Shown here: positions 18,986 through 27,309 of the stretch, in pieces
Layout of the letters: every line of letters begins with the position of its first letter
Position numbering within the stretch: position 1 is the first letter of the stretch
From: Sphingopyxis panaciterrae
GTDB lineage: Bacteria; Pseudomonadota; Alphaproteobacteria; Sphingomonadales; Sphingomonadaceae
Direction of reading: 5' to 3'
Assembly: GCF_011762125.1 (NCBI RefSeq)
Contig: NZ_JAASQN010000002.1
Span: 62,001 to 126,000 of the forward strand
DNA length: 64,000 bases
Translations under genes and position numbers: made by a program
The notes under the pieces: model-generated
Seen by the model: only the letters and a program-made list of their open reading frames with translations
What the model was told of the DNA's origin: nothing
The model's database searches: none

Positions 18986-19768
18986 CTATGTCGTCCTAAT
19001 TGGGGAGAAGAATGTATCATTGTCGGCAGCCGCGATCCGGACAGCCCCGTGCGCCGCCACCTTTCCTTCGACAAGCAAGTCGCAACCGGCATCGCGGCTG
19101 GATTGGAGGACGACGACATCGCCGACGGCAAGCCCGCGCACGTCCGCATAAGCCAGGGTTGCGCGTCCGAGTAGCGCCGCGCACGCAATGCGCGCATCGG
19201 CGACCGCATCGACGCGGCCGGTCAAGCGGGCATCGTCCTTCGAGCCCTTCATGTCTTGCTTGACGAACGCGATCACAACGGTGGGATCAGCGAGGACGCG
19301 GATCACGTCATGTCCGGCATCATCCTCGATCGAAAGGCAAAAAAGCGATGCGGAGCGACCGCCTTCCGGTTGAGGTTTGGGAATATTCAGTTCAACCACC
19401 AAAGGCGCGAGCCGATCGTCGAGGTCGGCGAGAACATGGCTGGCGGCGGACCGCAAAAGCCGCCGGTCATTAGCATGTTGATGGTCGCGCAAGCTGGAAA
19501 TGGCAATCAGGGCGTGGCCAATGATATCGAGCACGTCGACCCGGCATTGAACCGATATGCACGACGACAGCGGCCGCGGCAGGGACCAGCCTTCATTCCC
19601 CTCACCCGCCGGCAACGGCCAACGCACCCACCGCGGCGCCGCGCGCAGCGCCGGCGCATGAAACCAGTGCCGGACCCAGCCGCCGATCGTCGCGCCGATC
19701 GCGCTGGCGGCTTGCGACGACGTCATTGCCCCTTCAGGCAGCCATGGCCGTGCAACCGCCATCATCAT
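18986..19768 (-). CDS. Divergent FliM-like/SctQ-like SpoA-domain protein
   Basis: A 260-residue protein. Its last ~75 residues form a SpoA domain (RLTGRVDAVADARIACAALLG ... GLAVGDVVVLQSSRDAGCDLLVEGKVAAHGAVRI). The N-terminal two thirds lacks the FliM EIDALLS-type CheY-binding motif and the GGxG motif of the FliM middle domain that contacts FliG. It lies between flgE and fliN, the usual fliM neighbourhood, and starts with ATG overlapping the flgE stop. I read it as a reduced FliM or a SctQ-like platform protein. Confidence 0.75.
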   Translation of the reverse strand: MMMAVARPWLPEGAMTSSQAASAIGATIGGWVRHWFHAPALRAAPRWVRWPLPAGEGNEGWSLPRPLSSCISVQCRVDVLDIIGHALIAISSLRDHQHANDRRLLRSAASHVLADLDDRLAPLVVELNIPKPQPEGGRSASLFCLSIEDDAGHDVIRVLADPTVVIAFVKQDMKGSKDDARLTGRVDAVADARIACAALLGRATLAYADVRGLAVGDVVVLQSSRDAGCDLLVEGKVAAHGAVRIAAADNDTFFSPIRTT

Positions 19769-20943
19769 CCCTGGCCCCGAATTCCGAACAATTGCTGGAT
19801 CATATCGTTCGATACGCTGATGATCTGCGACGAAGCCTGGAAGCCGCGCTGGATGAGAATGAGATCGCCGAATTGCCCCGACAGGTCGACGTTCGATGCC
19901 TCAAGGCGCTTCGACAAAATGCTGCCGACGCGCGTATCGCTGACCGCCAGATATTGCTGCCGACCATAGCCGTCGGAGACGAAAAGGCCGTTACTTCGCT
20001 GTTCAAGGCGTTGCGGATCGCGGAAATCGGCGATCGCCACCGCGCCGAGTTCCTGCTTCTTCTCATTCGTATAGGTGATTTCCAGCTTGCCGTCCTGATT
20101 GACCGCAAGCTTCGCGATCGTCCCTGCCGGGTTACCGGTGACTTCGGCCGTCCGCAGCGTCGAAACGCTGCCCGAGGAATAGGAGACGACGTTCGACGAA
20201 AAGTCGAAGGTCACGTTGAGGCCATTGGCGCTGTCTTCAAACAACAGCGTCGACGTCGTCGGATCGATCATGCTGCCGACGAATTTCAACGTTTTGGACC
20301 CGATATCGCGATTCTTGCCATCGGTGACCTTCACCGTCCAGACGTCGGACACTGTTTCGGTCCGGGAGAAGGCGATCTTCCACACGCTTTCGGTGCCGCG
20401 CGCATTATAAACCTTCACGTCGGGGATCGTGTAGCTTGTCGCCGTGTTCGACAGATTGTCGGCGAATTTGATCCGGTTGGTCGCCGCCGGCGCACTGGTC
20501 CGCGAAGCATCGATATTGAGGCTGACGGGGCGGCTGCTGTCGTCGAGCACCGCCAAGCGATAATCGGTGCCCGACAGGGTGATGAAGCCTTCATCGTTGA
20601 CGGCGAAGCTGCCAGTGCGGGTATAATAATATTGGTCGCCATCCTGGAGCACGAAAAAGCCGTTGCCGTCGATCGCGAGGTCGAGATCGCGGTCGGTCTG
20701 ACGCAGTTCGCCCTGGCTGAAATTGATCGTCGGTGCGTTGAGGCCGACACCATGACCGCCGCCGCCGAAACCATAGCCATATTCCAGACCGCCCTGGCTT
20801 CCCGTCCCGTAAATATCGGAAAAGGTCACGTTGGCCGATTTGAAACCCGTCGTGTTGAGGTTGCTGACATTGTTGCTGACGGCCTTGAGCCCGTTCGAAT
20901 AGGCGGTCAGACCGCTAAGCCCGATGTAGATGGCGCCGAACAT
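19765..20943 (-). CDS. flgE: Flagellar hook protein FlgE
   Basis: The start at 20943 is preferred (GGGAGG upstream, MFGAIYIGLSGLTAYSNGLK is the usual opening), giving 392 residues. N-terminal rod-type motif KAVSNNVSNLNTTGFK, the D0/D1 helices and DLAIDGNGFFVLQDGD are present. The C-terminal SNVDLSGQFGDLILIQRGFQASSQIISVSNDMIQQL is the coiled-coil D0 end. It builds the extracellular hook. flgD lies upstream in the same operon. Confidence 0.95.
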   Translation of the reverse strand: MFGAIYIGLSGLTAYSNGLKAVSNNVSNLNTTGFKSANVTFSDIYGTGSQGGLEYGYGFGGGGHGVGLNAPTINFSQGELRQTDRDLDLAIDGNGFFVLQDGDQYYYTRTGSFAVNDEGFITLSGTDYRLAVLDDSSRPVSLNIDASRTSAPAATNRIKFADNLSNTATSYTIPDVKVYNARGTESVWKIAFSRTETVSDVWTVKVTDGKNRDIGSKTLKFVGSMIDPTTSTLLFEDSANGLNVTFDFSSNVVSYSSGSVSTLRTAEVTGNPAGTIAKLAVNQDGKLEITYTNEKKQELGAVAIADFRDPQRLEQRSNGLFVSDGYGRQQYLAVSDTRVGSILSKRLEASNVDLSGQFGDLILIQRGFQASSQIISVSNDMIQQLFGIRGQG

Positions 20944-20944
20944 C

Positions 20945-21382
20945 TCAATCATCCTCCCTGATTTGCGTCACCGAACTGAGCGGAATATTGCTGACCGTCT
21001 GCTCATTCTCGAGTTCGAGCGTCAGATTGGGTAGCCCATCGGCGAAGGCGACCGCGATTACCTTGCCGCTGATGACCGATGCACCCGCCGGAATATCGAC
21101 CTGCTTGCCGAGCAGGCTCGCCGCTTGCGACGTGGCTTGCGCCGACACGAGCGCCTTCAGATTGTCGTTCGTCGTTTGCGCCTGCTGGATCTGCGAAAAC
21201 TGGGCGAGCTGCGAGACGAACTGGAAATTGTCCATCGGCTTCAGCGGATCCTGATAGGTCAGCTGCGTCAGCACGATCTTGAGCAGCGATTCAAAGCTGA
21301 GCCCGAACGCGTCTGTCGCATTTCCCTTGCCGCTCGCCGCGCCGGGCGCGGGACCTCCGATCGGATCAACCCCCTGCATCAT
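20945..21382 (-). CDS. flgD: Hook-cap protein FlgD (short form)
   Basis: A 145-residue FlgD. The conserved N-terminal block is clear: FESLLKIVLTQLTYQDPLKPMDNFQFVSQLAQFSQIQQ. Typical FlgD proteins have about 220-230 residues with Tudor and Fn3-like domains. Only a short C-terminal extension remains here (about 60 residues), so the cap domain is reduced. It overlaps the fliK stop as ATGA. Confidence 0.93.
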   Translation of the reverse strand: MMQGVDPIGGPAPGAASGKGNATDAFGLSFESLLKIVLTQLTYQDPLKPMDNFQFVSQLAQFSQIQQAQTTNDNLKALVSAQATSQAASLLGKQVDIPAGASVISGKVIAVAFADGLPNLTLELENEQTVSNIPLSSVTQIREDD

Positions 21383-22137
21383 CCGTTCGTGCCTCCGTCA
21401 AATTCGATCGATCGTTTCGAAATCGCGACGCCGTGGCCGCGCAACAGTCTGATGATGCGCGTCGTCACCTCGCCGCGCTCCTGCGCGTCGAGCCGCGCGC
21501 CGCGGACCAGCACGCGCAGGCTTGCGGCGTCAGCGGCAAGATGGATTTTGACGCCGTCGCCAAGGTCGAACGTCGTTGGCACTGCGCCACGGGTCATGCC
21601 GCTCTGCTTGCTCGGTCCGACGGGGGCGCCAGCCATGATCCCGTCACCCAGCGCGCGGCGGTGCGCCTGCGGGGCGGCGGGCAACGGAGTAACGCCCGGG
21701 TCCGTTGCACCGGCTGTGCGGTACGCAGCGAGACGCTCTCCCGCTCCTGCGCCCGTTACAGCCGGGCGTTGGCCCGGGGTTTCCGGTTGCAACACCCCTC
21801 GGCGCACCCTCGACGCTTCTGCGGCCGCGCCGTCATCCGCAACCGGGGCGATATCATCCGATTTCGCGAGGCGCTGACCGGCATCGCCGCTGCGACCGGT
21901 TTCGCCTTTCGCTGCCACCGACGCCGGCGCGACCAGCGGCCTCGCAGCAAAACTGACCGCCTCTTCCGCTCCATTATCCTGCTGACGATAGGTCAGCGGC
22001 GACGCGGCGCCCGCGCTGCCCAGCATAGCTGCAAACCCGCCTTTGCCCTGCTTGCCTCCCCTCTGCCCAGTTGGGCGCGGAGCATCCTTTGGCTGCGACG
22101 GAGTTGGCGCGGATTGGCCCGAGGCGGCGATGGTCAT
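21379..22137 (-). CDS. fliK: FliK-like hook-length control protein
   Basis: A 252-residue protein. The first ~170 residues are Ala/Gly/Pro-rich and probably disordered. The C-terminal ~70 residues (VKIHLAADAASLRVLVRGARLDAQERGEVTTRIIRLLRGHG) resemble the FliK_C switch domain. Most FliK proteins exceed 375 residues, so this is short. The position between fliJ and flgD supports the call. It would read hook length and trigger the FlhB specificity switch. Confidence 0.75.
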   Translation of the reverse strand: MTIAASGQSAPTPSQPKDAPRPTGQRGGKQGKGGFAAMLGSAGAASPLTYRQQDNGAEEAVSFAARPLVAPASVAAKGETGRSGDAGQRLAKSDDIAPVADDGAAAEASRVRRGVLQPETPGQRPAVTGAGAGERLAAYRTAGATDPGVTPLPAAPQAHRRALGDGIMAGAPVGPSKQSGMTRGAVPTTFDLGDGVKIHLAADAASLRVLVRGARLDAQERGEVTTRIIRLLRGHGVAISKRSIEFDGGTNG

Positions 22138-22583
22138 GACCCTCGCTCCCGCTCGGCAGCAAGCGCCAGGGCATCGATCGCAGCCCTATCTTCCCTGATT
22201 TGCGCCAATTTGCGTTCGACGTTGCGGCGCTGCCGCTCGATCGCCGACAGCCGTGACCGTTGCTGATGCCAGCCCGTCCGCTTATCCCTTTCGGCCTGCC
22301 GCGCCAGATCTTCGATTTCGCGGCGCTCCGTGACTTTCTTTTCGGCAATCATGATCGCATGGGCGGCGCGCCGCAACGCATCGGGATCGAACGATATTGC
22401 GCTTAGAATGCCGTCGAACTCGGTTTCGGACAGTTGCAGCTCGCGCACGCTTGCGCACGTGCGTTCGCCGGCTATACGAAGCCCATCCATCGCGTCAGCA
22501 AGCGAAAGTCGTGCGTCTGCGAGTTGAAGACGCTGGACGGTATCAAGCTGTGTCAGCTTGCCCAGTGTGCGCCGCCTATCCAT
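22134..22583 (-). CDS. fliJ: FliJ-like export stalk protein
   Basis: A 149-residue, almost entirely helical protein rich in Arg, Glu and Ala (LTQLDTVQRLQLADARLSLADAMDGL; RRNVERKLAQIREDRAAIDALAL), predicted as an antiparallel coiled coil. This is the FliJ/SctO architecture. The start at 22583 overlaps the end of fliI by 8 bases. FliJ fits the central stalk of the FliI hexamer and links it to FlhA. Confidence 0.82.
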   Translation of the reverse strand: MDRRRTLGKLTQLDTVQRLQLADARLSLADAMDGLRIAGERTCASVRELQLSETEFDGILSAISFDPDALRRAAHAIMIAEKKVTERREIEDLARQAERDKRTGWHQQRSRLSAIERQRRNVERKLAQIREDRAAIDALALAAERERGS

Positions 22584-23895
22584 GCGTCGGTCCGTCGACC
22601 AACAGTGCGCGCAATTGCCGCGTAGCAGCGCCAGGATCGGCATGTTCGGAAGCCGGCTGCCGCAAAAATTCGTTCAGCAACGGTATTATCTCGATTGCCC
22701 GGTCGATCGCCGCGCTGCTCCCTTTGCGGTAGATGCCGCTCTCGACCATCGTCCGCGCTTCCGCATATTCGGCAAGGATCGTCTGTACTTGGCGTGAGAG
22801 ATCGAGCGCGTCCCCATCAAGCAGATGCGAAGCAAGGCGACTGACGCTGCTGCCCACGTCGATTGCCGGAAAATGCACCTTTTCGGCGAGACGCCGCGAC
22901 AGGATGACATGGCCGTCAAGCAGCGACTTCATCAATTCCACGATCGGATCGTCGACGTCGTCGGTTTCGCTCAACACGGTGAAAATCGCGGTAATGGCGC
23001 CCCCGCCACGGATCGCTCCGCACCGTTCGACGATCTTCGGCAGGGCGGAAAAGACATTGGGGGTCAGCGCACGCAGCGTGGGCGGCTCGCCCGCTGCAAG
23101 GCCCACTTCGCGGAGCGCCAGCGCGAGGCGCGTGACGCTGTCGATGAACAGCACGACGTGCCGGCCCTTGCCGCGCCAATGTTCGGCCATGGCAAGCGCC
23201 TGTTCGACCGCACGCACACGCATCGATGCGCTTTCATCCGACGTCGCGGCGACGATCGTCGTCGCCGCTCCCGCTGGCTTGTCGCGATGCCCCGACCACA
23301 GCGCCTCAACTTCGCGCCCGCGTTCGCCGACGAGGCACAGGATGACATGATCGCATTCGATCTGCCGTGACAGTTGTTCGACGAGGCTGGTCTTGCCGAC
23401 CCCGCTGGCGGCGAAAATGCCGATCCGCTGCCCTTCGCCAATCGGAAGCAGCATGTCGATGGCGCGAAGGCCAGTCGTGATGCGCCGGTCGGGCGTCACC
23501 CGGTCAAGCGCCGCCGCCAGCACCGACCGGCGCTCGATCGATTCCACATCGGCCGGATCGGCCTGCCCGTCGATTGGCCGGCCAAGCGCGTCGAGCGCAC
23601 GATTTGCGAGGCCATCCCCGACGATGAAGCGCGAAAAGCGCTGCGAGGCAACGACCCGTCCGCCCAGCGAGACCGCCGAACTCGCCGCGAGCGGCATCAG
23701 AATGAGGCGTTCGGGTTCGACCACCACCACTTCGGCCAGCACATCATCCCCGGTAGCTGTTTCGATTTCGCAATAGTCGCCCAGCCGCGACAATGGGCCG
23801 TCCGCTTCGATCCGCGCGCCCGAAAGGCGGGTCACCCGGCCGCGATATTCGGCGAAATCCTGCGCGGCGATGTTGCGGAGCAAAGCCGAAGTCAT
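22576..23895 (-). CDS. fliI: Flagellar export ATPase FliI
   Basis: A 439-residue F1-beta-like ATPase. Walker A reads AASGVGKTS and Walker B HVVLFIDSVTRLA; GERGREVE and the QVQTILAEYAEARTMVESGIYRKG C-terminal block are typical of FliI/SctN. It energises and orders export together with FliH and FliJ, whose genes flank it. Length is normal. Confidence 0.96.
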   Translation of the reverse strand: MTSALLRNIAAQDFAEYRGRVTRLSGARIEADGPLSRLGDYCEIETATGDDVLAEVVVVEPERLILMPLAASSAVSLGGRVVASQRFSRFIVGDGLANRALDALGRPIDGQADPADVESIERRSVLAAALDRVTPDRRITTGLRAIDMLLPIGEGQRIGIFAASGVGKTSLVEQLSRQIECDHVILCLVGERGREVEALWSGHRDKPAGAATTIVAATSDESASMRVRAVEQALAMAEHWRGKGRHVVLFIDSVTRLALALREVGLAAGEPPTLRALTPNVFSALPKIVERCGAIRGGGAITAIFTVLSETDDVDDPIVELMKSLLDGHVILSRRLAEKVHFPAIDVGSSVSRLASHLLDGDALDLSRQVQTILAEYAEARTMVESGIYRKGSSAAIDRAIEIIPLLNEFLRQPASEHADPGAATRQLRALLVDGPTHG

Positions 23896-24575
23896 GGCGC
23901 CTTCCCGCTCATCAATTGCCGGTCGAGGAAAGCGAGCAAATTGCGTCCCTGCATCACGGGACCGACCTCCATCTCGCCCAGCCGCAATTCAAACACGCAT
24001 TCGCCGCTGGCCAACCCCGGATCGGCGACGATTGTCACGCGACCCTTATCGGAGGCGATTCCGGCGATACTCTCCTCGTTCGGAAAGTCCTTCGCGCTCA
24101 CGCGGATGCCGAGCAGAAGATCGCGATCGATCTGCGCGCGGCGGACGCCAATAATATCCGCCACCATGGCTCGCCACTGCTCCTGATCGGCAAAGATCTG
24201 CCCCAACGCAGATCGGGTGATCGCCAGCGAAAGAGTGAACGATGCCTGCAACGCCTCGCTCATCGTCGCCTCCGCCCGCGTCGCCGCTTTGGCGAGCGTT
24301 TCGCGCAACAGCCCGTTCCGTCTCACGCCTTCGGCGACACCCTCGGCATGCGCTCCAGCTCGGATTTTTTCGATATCGGCGGCATGCTGCCGGCGAAGTG
24401 CTGCCAGGTCGTCGCGAGCCTCGCTCAGCGCCGTTTCGAGCTGAGGCGTGCAGTCGTCCGTTTCGGGAGGCAGCGCGGCGGACGAGGCCGGAGCTAGCAC
24501 GACGCCGGGCGACGTGCCGAGCGAGCGGACCAGCAAGAGGCCACTCGGATCATCGCCTTTGATCAGCGCGGTCAC
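23892..24575 (-). CDS. fliH: FliH-like export ATPase regulator
   Basis: A FliH/SctL-type protein: a Gln/Ala/Arg-rich helical central part (LSEARDDLAALRRQHAADIEKIRAGAHAEG) followed by the V-ATPase-E-like C-terminal domain (GRVTIVADPGLASGECVFEL). The GTG at 24575 overlaps the upstream stop as GTGA and has AAGGA upstream, giving 227 residues; ATGs at 24596 and 24605 are alternatives. FliH dimers bind FliI and tether it to FliN. Confidence 0.82.
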   Translation of the reverse strand: MTALIKGDDPSGLLLVRSLGTSPGVVLAPASSAALPPETDDCTPQLETALSEARDDLAALRRQHAADIEKIRAGAHAEGVAEGVRRNGLLRETLAKAATRAEATMSEALQASFTLSLAITRSALGQIFADQEQWRAMVADIIGVRRAQIDRDLLLGIRVSAKDFPNEESIAGIASDKGRVTIVADPGLASGECVFELRLGEMEVGPVMQGRNLLAFLDRQLMSGKAP

Positions 24576-24955
24576 AGATTCATGTCCTTCAGCCATTGCC
24601 GCCACCGCCTTCCGATCTGGCCCCGCCAGCTCTCTTCCTTTGCGCCGCCGTCGCGAATTTGATGCGCTGACGCGAGGAGCAGTTCGGCGGCGGCGAGAGT
24701 CATTCGCAGTTCGGCCGGCGGTGCCTCTGTTTGCCCCTCGAGTTCATGTAAAAGCTGCGAGAGCGGCGACGAAAACATCGCCCAATTTTTCATCCCTATG
24801 TCTGTTGGTGAAGGCGCTTGCGCCGCGCGATTCCTGACATCGATCATCGCCATCAGGCCGCGGCGCTGGTCGTCATCCAGCCGTGCAAGAATAGCCTTGC
24901 GATCCGAACGCGACAGGCTGTGCCATCGCTGGAGCGTCGGCGATGCGTCACTCAT
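24572..24955 (-). CDS. Unknown 127-residue protein in the fliG position
   Basis: It sits between fliF and fliH, overlapping both, exactly where fliG (about 330 residues) is expected. It is short and helical: HSLSRSDRKAILARLDDDQRRGL, then LSQLLHELEGQTEAPPAELRMTLAAAELLLASAHQIRDG, and a basic end WRGQIGRRWRQWLKDMNL. None of the FliG armadillo repeats or its charged torque helix is visible. It is probably cytosolic. It may replace part of FliG as an adaptor between FliF and the C-ring or export platform, which is an inference from position. Confidence 0.75.
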   Translation of the reverse strand: MSDASPTLQRWHSLSRSDRKAILARLDDDQRRGLMAMIDVRNRAAQAPSPTDIGMKNWAMFSSPLSQLLHELEGQTEAPPAELRMTLAAAELLLASAHQIRDGGAKEESWRGQIGRRWRQWLKDMNL

Positions 24956-26180
24956 TGCGCTCGGCCCGAAACGCGTCGAGTTCCTCGCTCAGCACGGTAG
25001 CGAAATGCTGTCGCTCATCATCGCTCAACGATCCGCGCTGGCGCCAGACGAGCCACAGGACCACCGCAATCAAACCCGTCAAAAGCCACAGCCAGCGGTT
25101 CGCCAGCAGGCCATGCGGCAACGCGAAGGACGACGCGGGCTCGCTCGCTCTTTCGCGCGATGTCCGGTCCCAGTCGATCGCCGGCTGGGCGGCCGAGGCC
25201 ATGGGGGTGGCGCGGGGGCGGACGACACCGGTCTGGAACGTCACGCTGTCGCCCGCGCCGAGATCGAGTGCCAGATCCTCGACAATGCGCGTCGAAATGT
25301 CGTTCTGATCGGCCGGCGGCAGTGCATCGATCGTGCGGACGATGATCTGCATGTGCGATGTTGAACCGGTTTTCGCGTCATTCTCAGACGCCGATGTCAT
25401 GGCGGCGCTTCCGGCGCGCGCCGAAACGATCAACTCGAACGGGTGGCCGCGCATCAATTCCTCGATCGCATTGCTCGCCTTGATCTGCGAATATTGCTCG
25501 AAAGCCGCGCGTTCGGTAAGCCCCGAACCGAGGGCCATGGCGGACGGTGCCGCGCTGAGTGTCATGCCCGCATCGTCCAGAACGACCACTTGTTCGGGCG
25601 AAAGATCAGTCACGGAAGCGGCGACAAGTTGTTGCAGTCCCTGCACGCGGCTGGGCGCCAACGGGCGACCGTCGGTCGTCTGGACGGTGATCGCGGCCGA
25701 TGGATGCGCTTGTTCGTTACGGAAGATGCTGCGCTCGGGAAGAGCGAGATGGACGCGCGCGAACCGGACACCCTCCATCGCCATGATCGTCCGTGTCAGC
25801 TCGCCTTGCAGCGCGCGCAGATAATTCATCTTCTGCGAAAACTCGGACAAGCCGATGTCCGAATCGTCGAACAGTTCGAATCCGACCTCACCCCCCGCCA
25901 GTACATTCGCGGCAGCGACCGCGACCCGCGCCGACGCGACCGCGTCGCGGTCGACGAGCACGCTATGCCCATCGTCGGCCAGCTTGTACGCGATACCTTG
26001 CTTGTCGAGTTCGGCGGTCACCGCCGACGTATCGGATTCACGCAGGTTTTCGAAAAGGACCGAATAGTCCTTGGCCAAAAACAGATAATAAGACAGCAGA
26101 AGCAGTAGGACCAGCACCGCGAAACTAATCGCTCCGAAACGGAAAACACGCTGCGATTCAGATTTTTGGACGTCGACCAT
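24948..26180 (-). CDS. fliF: MS-ring protein FliF (compact form)
   Basis: A 410-residue FliF; usual length is 530-580. TM1 is near residues 14-34 and TM2 near 357-379, with about 30 cytosolic residues after it. The ring-building motifs of the first half are clear (YSVLFENLRESDTSAVTAEL, GFELFDDSDIGLSEFSQKMNYLRALQGELTRTI, ARVHLALPERSIF). The RBM3/beta-collar part is strongly shortened, giving a layout closer to SctJ. It starts the export-core half of the operon; fliE precedes it by 9 bases. Confidence 0.93.
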   Translation of the reverse strand: MVDVQKSESQRVFRFGAISFAVLVLLLLLSYYLFLAKDYSVLFENLRESDTSAVTAELDKQGIAYKLADDGHSVLVDRDAVASARVAVAAANVLAGGEVGFELFDDSDIGLSEFSQKMNYLRALQGELTRTIMAMEGVRFARVHLALPERSIFRNEQAHPSAAITVQTTDGRPLAPSRVQGLQQLVAASVTDLSPEQVVVLDDAGMTLSAAPSAMALGSGLTERAAFEQYSQIKASNAIEELMRGHPFELIVSARAGSAAMTSASENDAKTGSTSHMQIIVRTIDALPPADQNDISTRIVEDLALDLGAGDSVTFQTGVVRPRATPMASAAQPAIDWDRTSRERASEPASSFALPHGLLANRWLWLLTGLIAVVLWLVWRQRGSLSDDERQHFATVLSEELDAFRAERNE

Positions 26181-26189
26181 GGTGTATCG

Positions 26190-26510
26190 TCAAAGCTGCA
26201 TGTTCATGAGTTCGCGGTACCCTTCGACCAACCGCGCGCGCACCTGCATTGCCATTTCCACCGCCAGCCGCGCCTCTTCGAGCGCGATCGTGACCTGGTG
26301 CAACGGGAGCGTGTCATCGACGGTGAACTGACGAACCAAGGCCTCCGAGCGTGCGAGCTTGGCATCGACGGCCTGTAGCCCACCGGTCAGGAGCGATTCG
26401 AATGTGGCTGGTGTCGTCGCGGCCTTTGCCGGCGCCGCTCCAAATGCGCCCGCCGCAGGGTCGATCGATATCGACACCGATGCCGGTGAAATCGGCAGCA
26501 CCGCGGTCAT
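26190..26510 (-). CDS. fliE: MS-ring/rod adaptor FliE
   Basis: A 106-residue FliE: low-complexity N-terminus followed by FESLLTGGLQAVDAKLARSEALV and the diagnostic C-terminal LHQVTIALEEARLAVEMAMQVRARLVEGYRELM. FliE connects FliF to the proximal rod. It overlaps the flgC stop as ATGA. Confidence 0.93.
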   Translation of the reverse strand: MTAVLPISPASVSISIDPAAGAFGAAPAKAATTPATFESLLTGGLQAVDAKLARSEALVRQFTVDDTLPLHQVTIALEEARLAVEMAMQVRARLVEGYRELMNMQL

Positions 26511-26959
26511 GACTGGCGGCCGATCTGGAGTGCCGCACTATACATTTGAAGCGCCGCCGACATCGCCACCATATTCGCTTCATAGGCGCGGCTCGTCTTG
26601 ACCATCAGCGTCATTTCTTCGGCTTGGCTGATCGCCGGATAGGTCACATATCCTGTCTCATCGGCGTCGGGGTGGCGGGGATCATAAACCTCGCGCACGC
26701 CGCCGGTGACCTCGGCGATTTCATAGACGGCGACCCCCTGCGGCGCCCGATCGGACCGCATCGCGCCCTGTCGCGGTGCCAGTCCCTGATCGACGAGACG
26801 GTTGAATCCGGTTGCGGGGCCCGACACCAGCTTGCGCGGCAGATAGCCGGCCGGGCCAGTGCGGCTGGTGTTCATACTGGCGATATTCTGCGCAATGACC
26901 TGCAACCGCTGCCATTCGACGTCCATACCGCTCATGCTGATGGCGAAAGCATCCATCAC
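26507..26959 (-). CDS. flgC: Rod protein FlgC
   Basis: A 150-residue proximal rod protein. The N-terminal motif QRLQVIAQNIASMNTSRTGPAGYLPRK and C-terminal YPAISQAEEMTLMVKTSRAYEANMVAMSAALQMYSAAL identify FlgC. It overlaps flgB and fliE as ATGA on both sides, so synthesis is tightly coupled. Confidence 0.94.
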   Translation of the reverse strand: MMDAFAISMSGMDVEWQRLQVIAQNIASMNTSRTGPAGYLPRKLVSGPATGFNRLVDQGLAPRQGAMRSDRAPQGVAVYEIAEVTGGVREVYDPRHPDADETGYVTYPAISQAEEMTLMVKTSRAYEANMVAMSAALQMYSAALQIGRQS

Positions 26960-27303
26960 TGGCCTCCCCGGATCGCTGTGCGCTCGATTTGCATCTGGCG
27001 GCCGAGGATATCGATCAACGCGGCATAGCGCGTCGACGTTCGCGCCGCCTCTGCCATTTCCATGTCGAGCCGCACCGCACGATCGCCAAGTTCGTCGGAC
27101 AGCGGCATGATCTTCGCCGGGCTGTCGTTGATCGCTTTCAGGCCCTGCGACGCTGCTGCACGCAATTCCTGTTCGAACGCGACCCCGCGCGGTTGAAAAC
27201 CGATAGAATTGCTGTTGGCGATATTCTCGGCGATTACTGCGGCGCGCAAATGCAGGCCGTCGAGGGCTTTGGAGATTAACGAGGCGGATATCGGATCCAT
27301 CAC
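26956..27303 (-). CDS. flgB: Rod protein FlgB
   Basis: A 115-residue proximal rod protein with the N-terminal AAVIAENIANSNSIGFQPRGVAFEQEL motif and C-terminal RLDMEMAEAARTSTRYAALIDILGRQM. Size and order before flgC-fliE are standard. It follows flgI by 6 bases. Confidence 0.93.
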   Translation of the reverse strand: MMDPISASLISKALDGLHLRAAVIAENIANSNSIGFQPRGVAFEQELRAAASQGLKAINDSPAKIMPLSDELGDRAVRLDMEMAEAARTSTRYAALIDILGRQMQIERTAIRGGQ

Positions 27304-27309
27304 ATTATC

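Noticed and set aside
24572-24955. Calling this gene fliG from its position
   Set aside because: Length is about one third of FliG and no FliG motif is present, so position alone is not enough.
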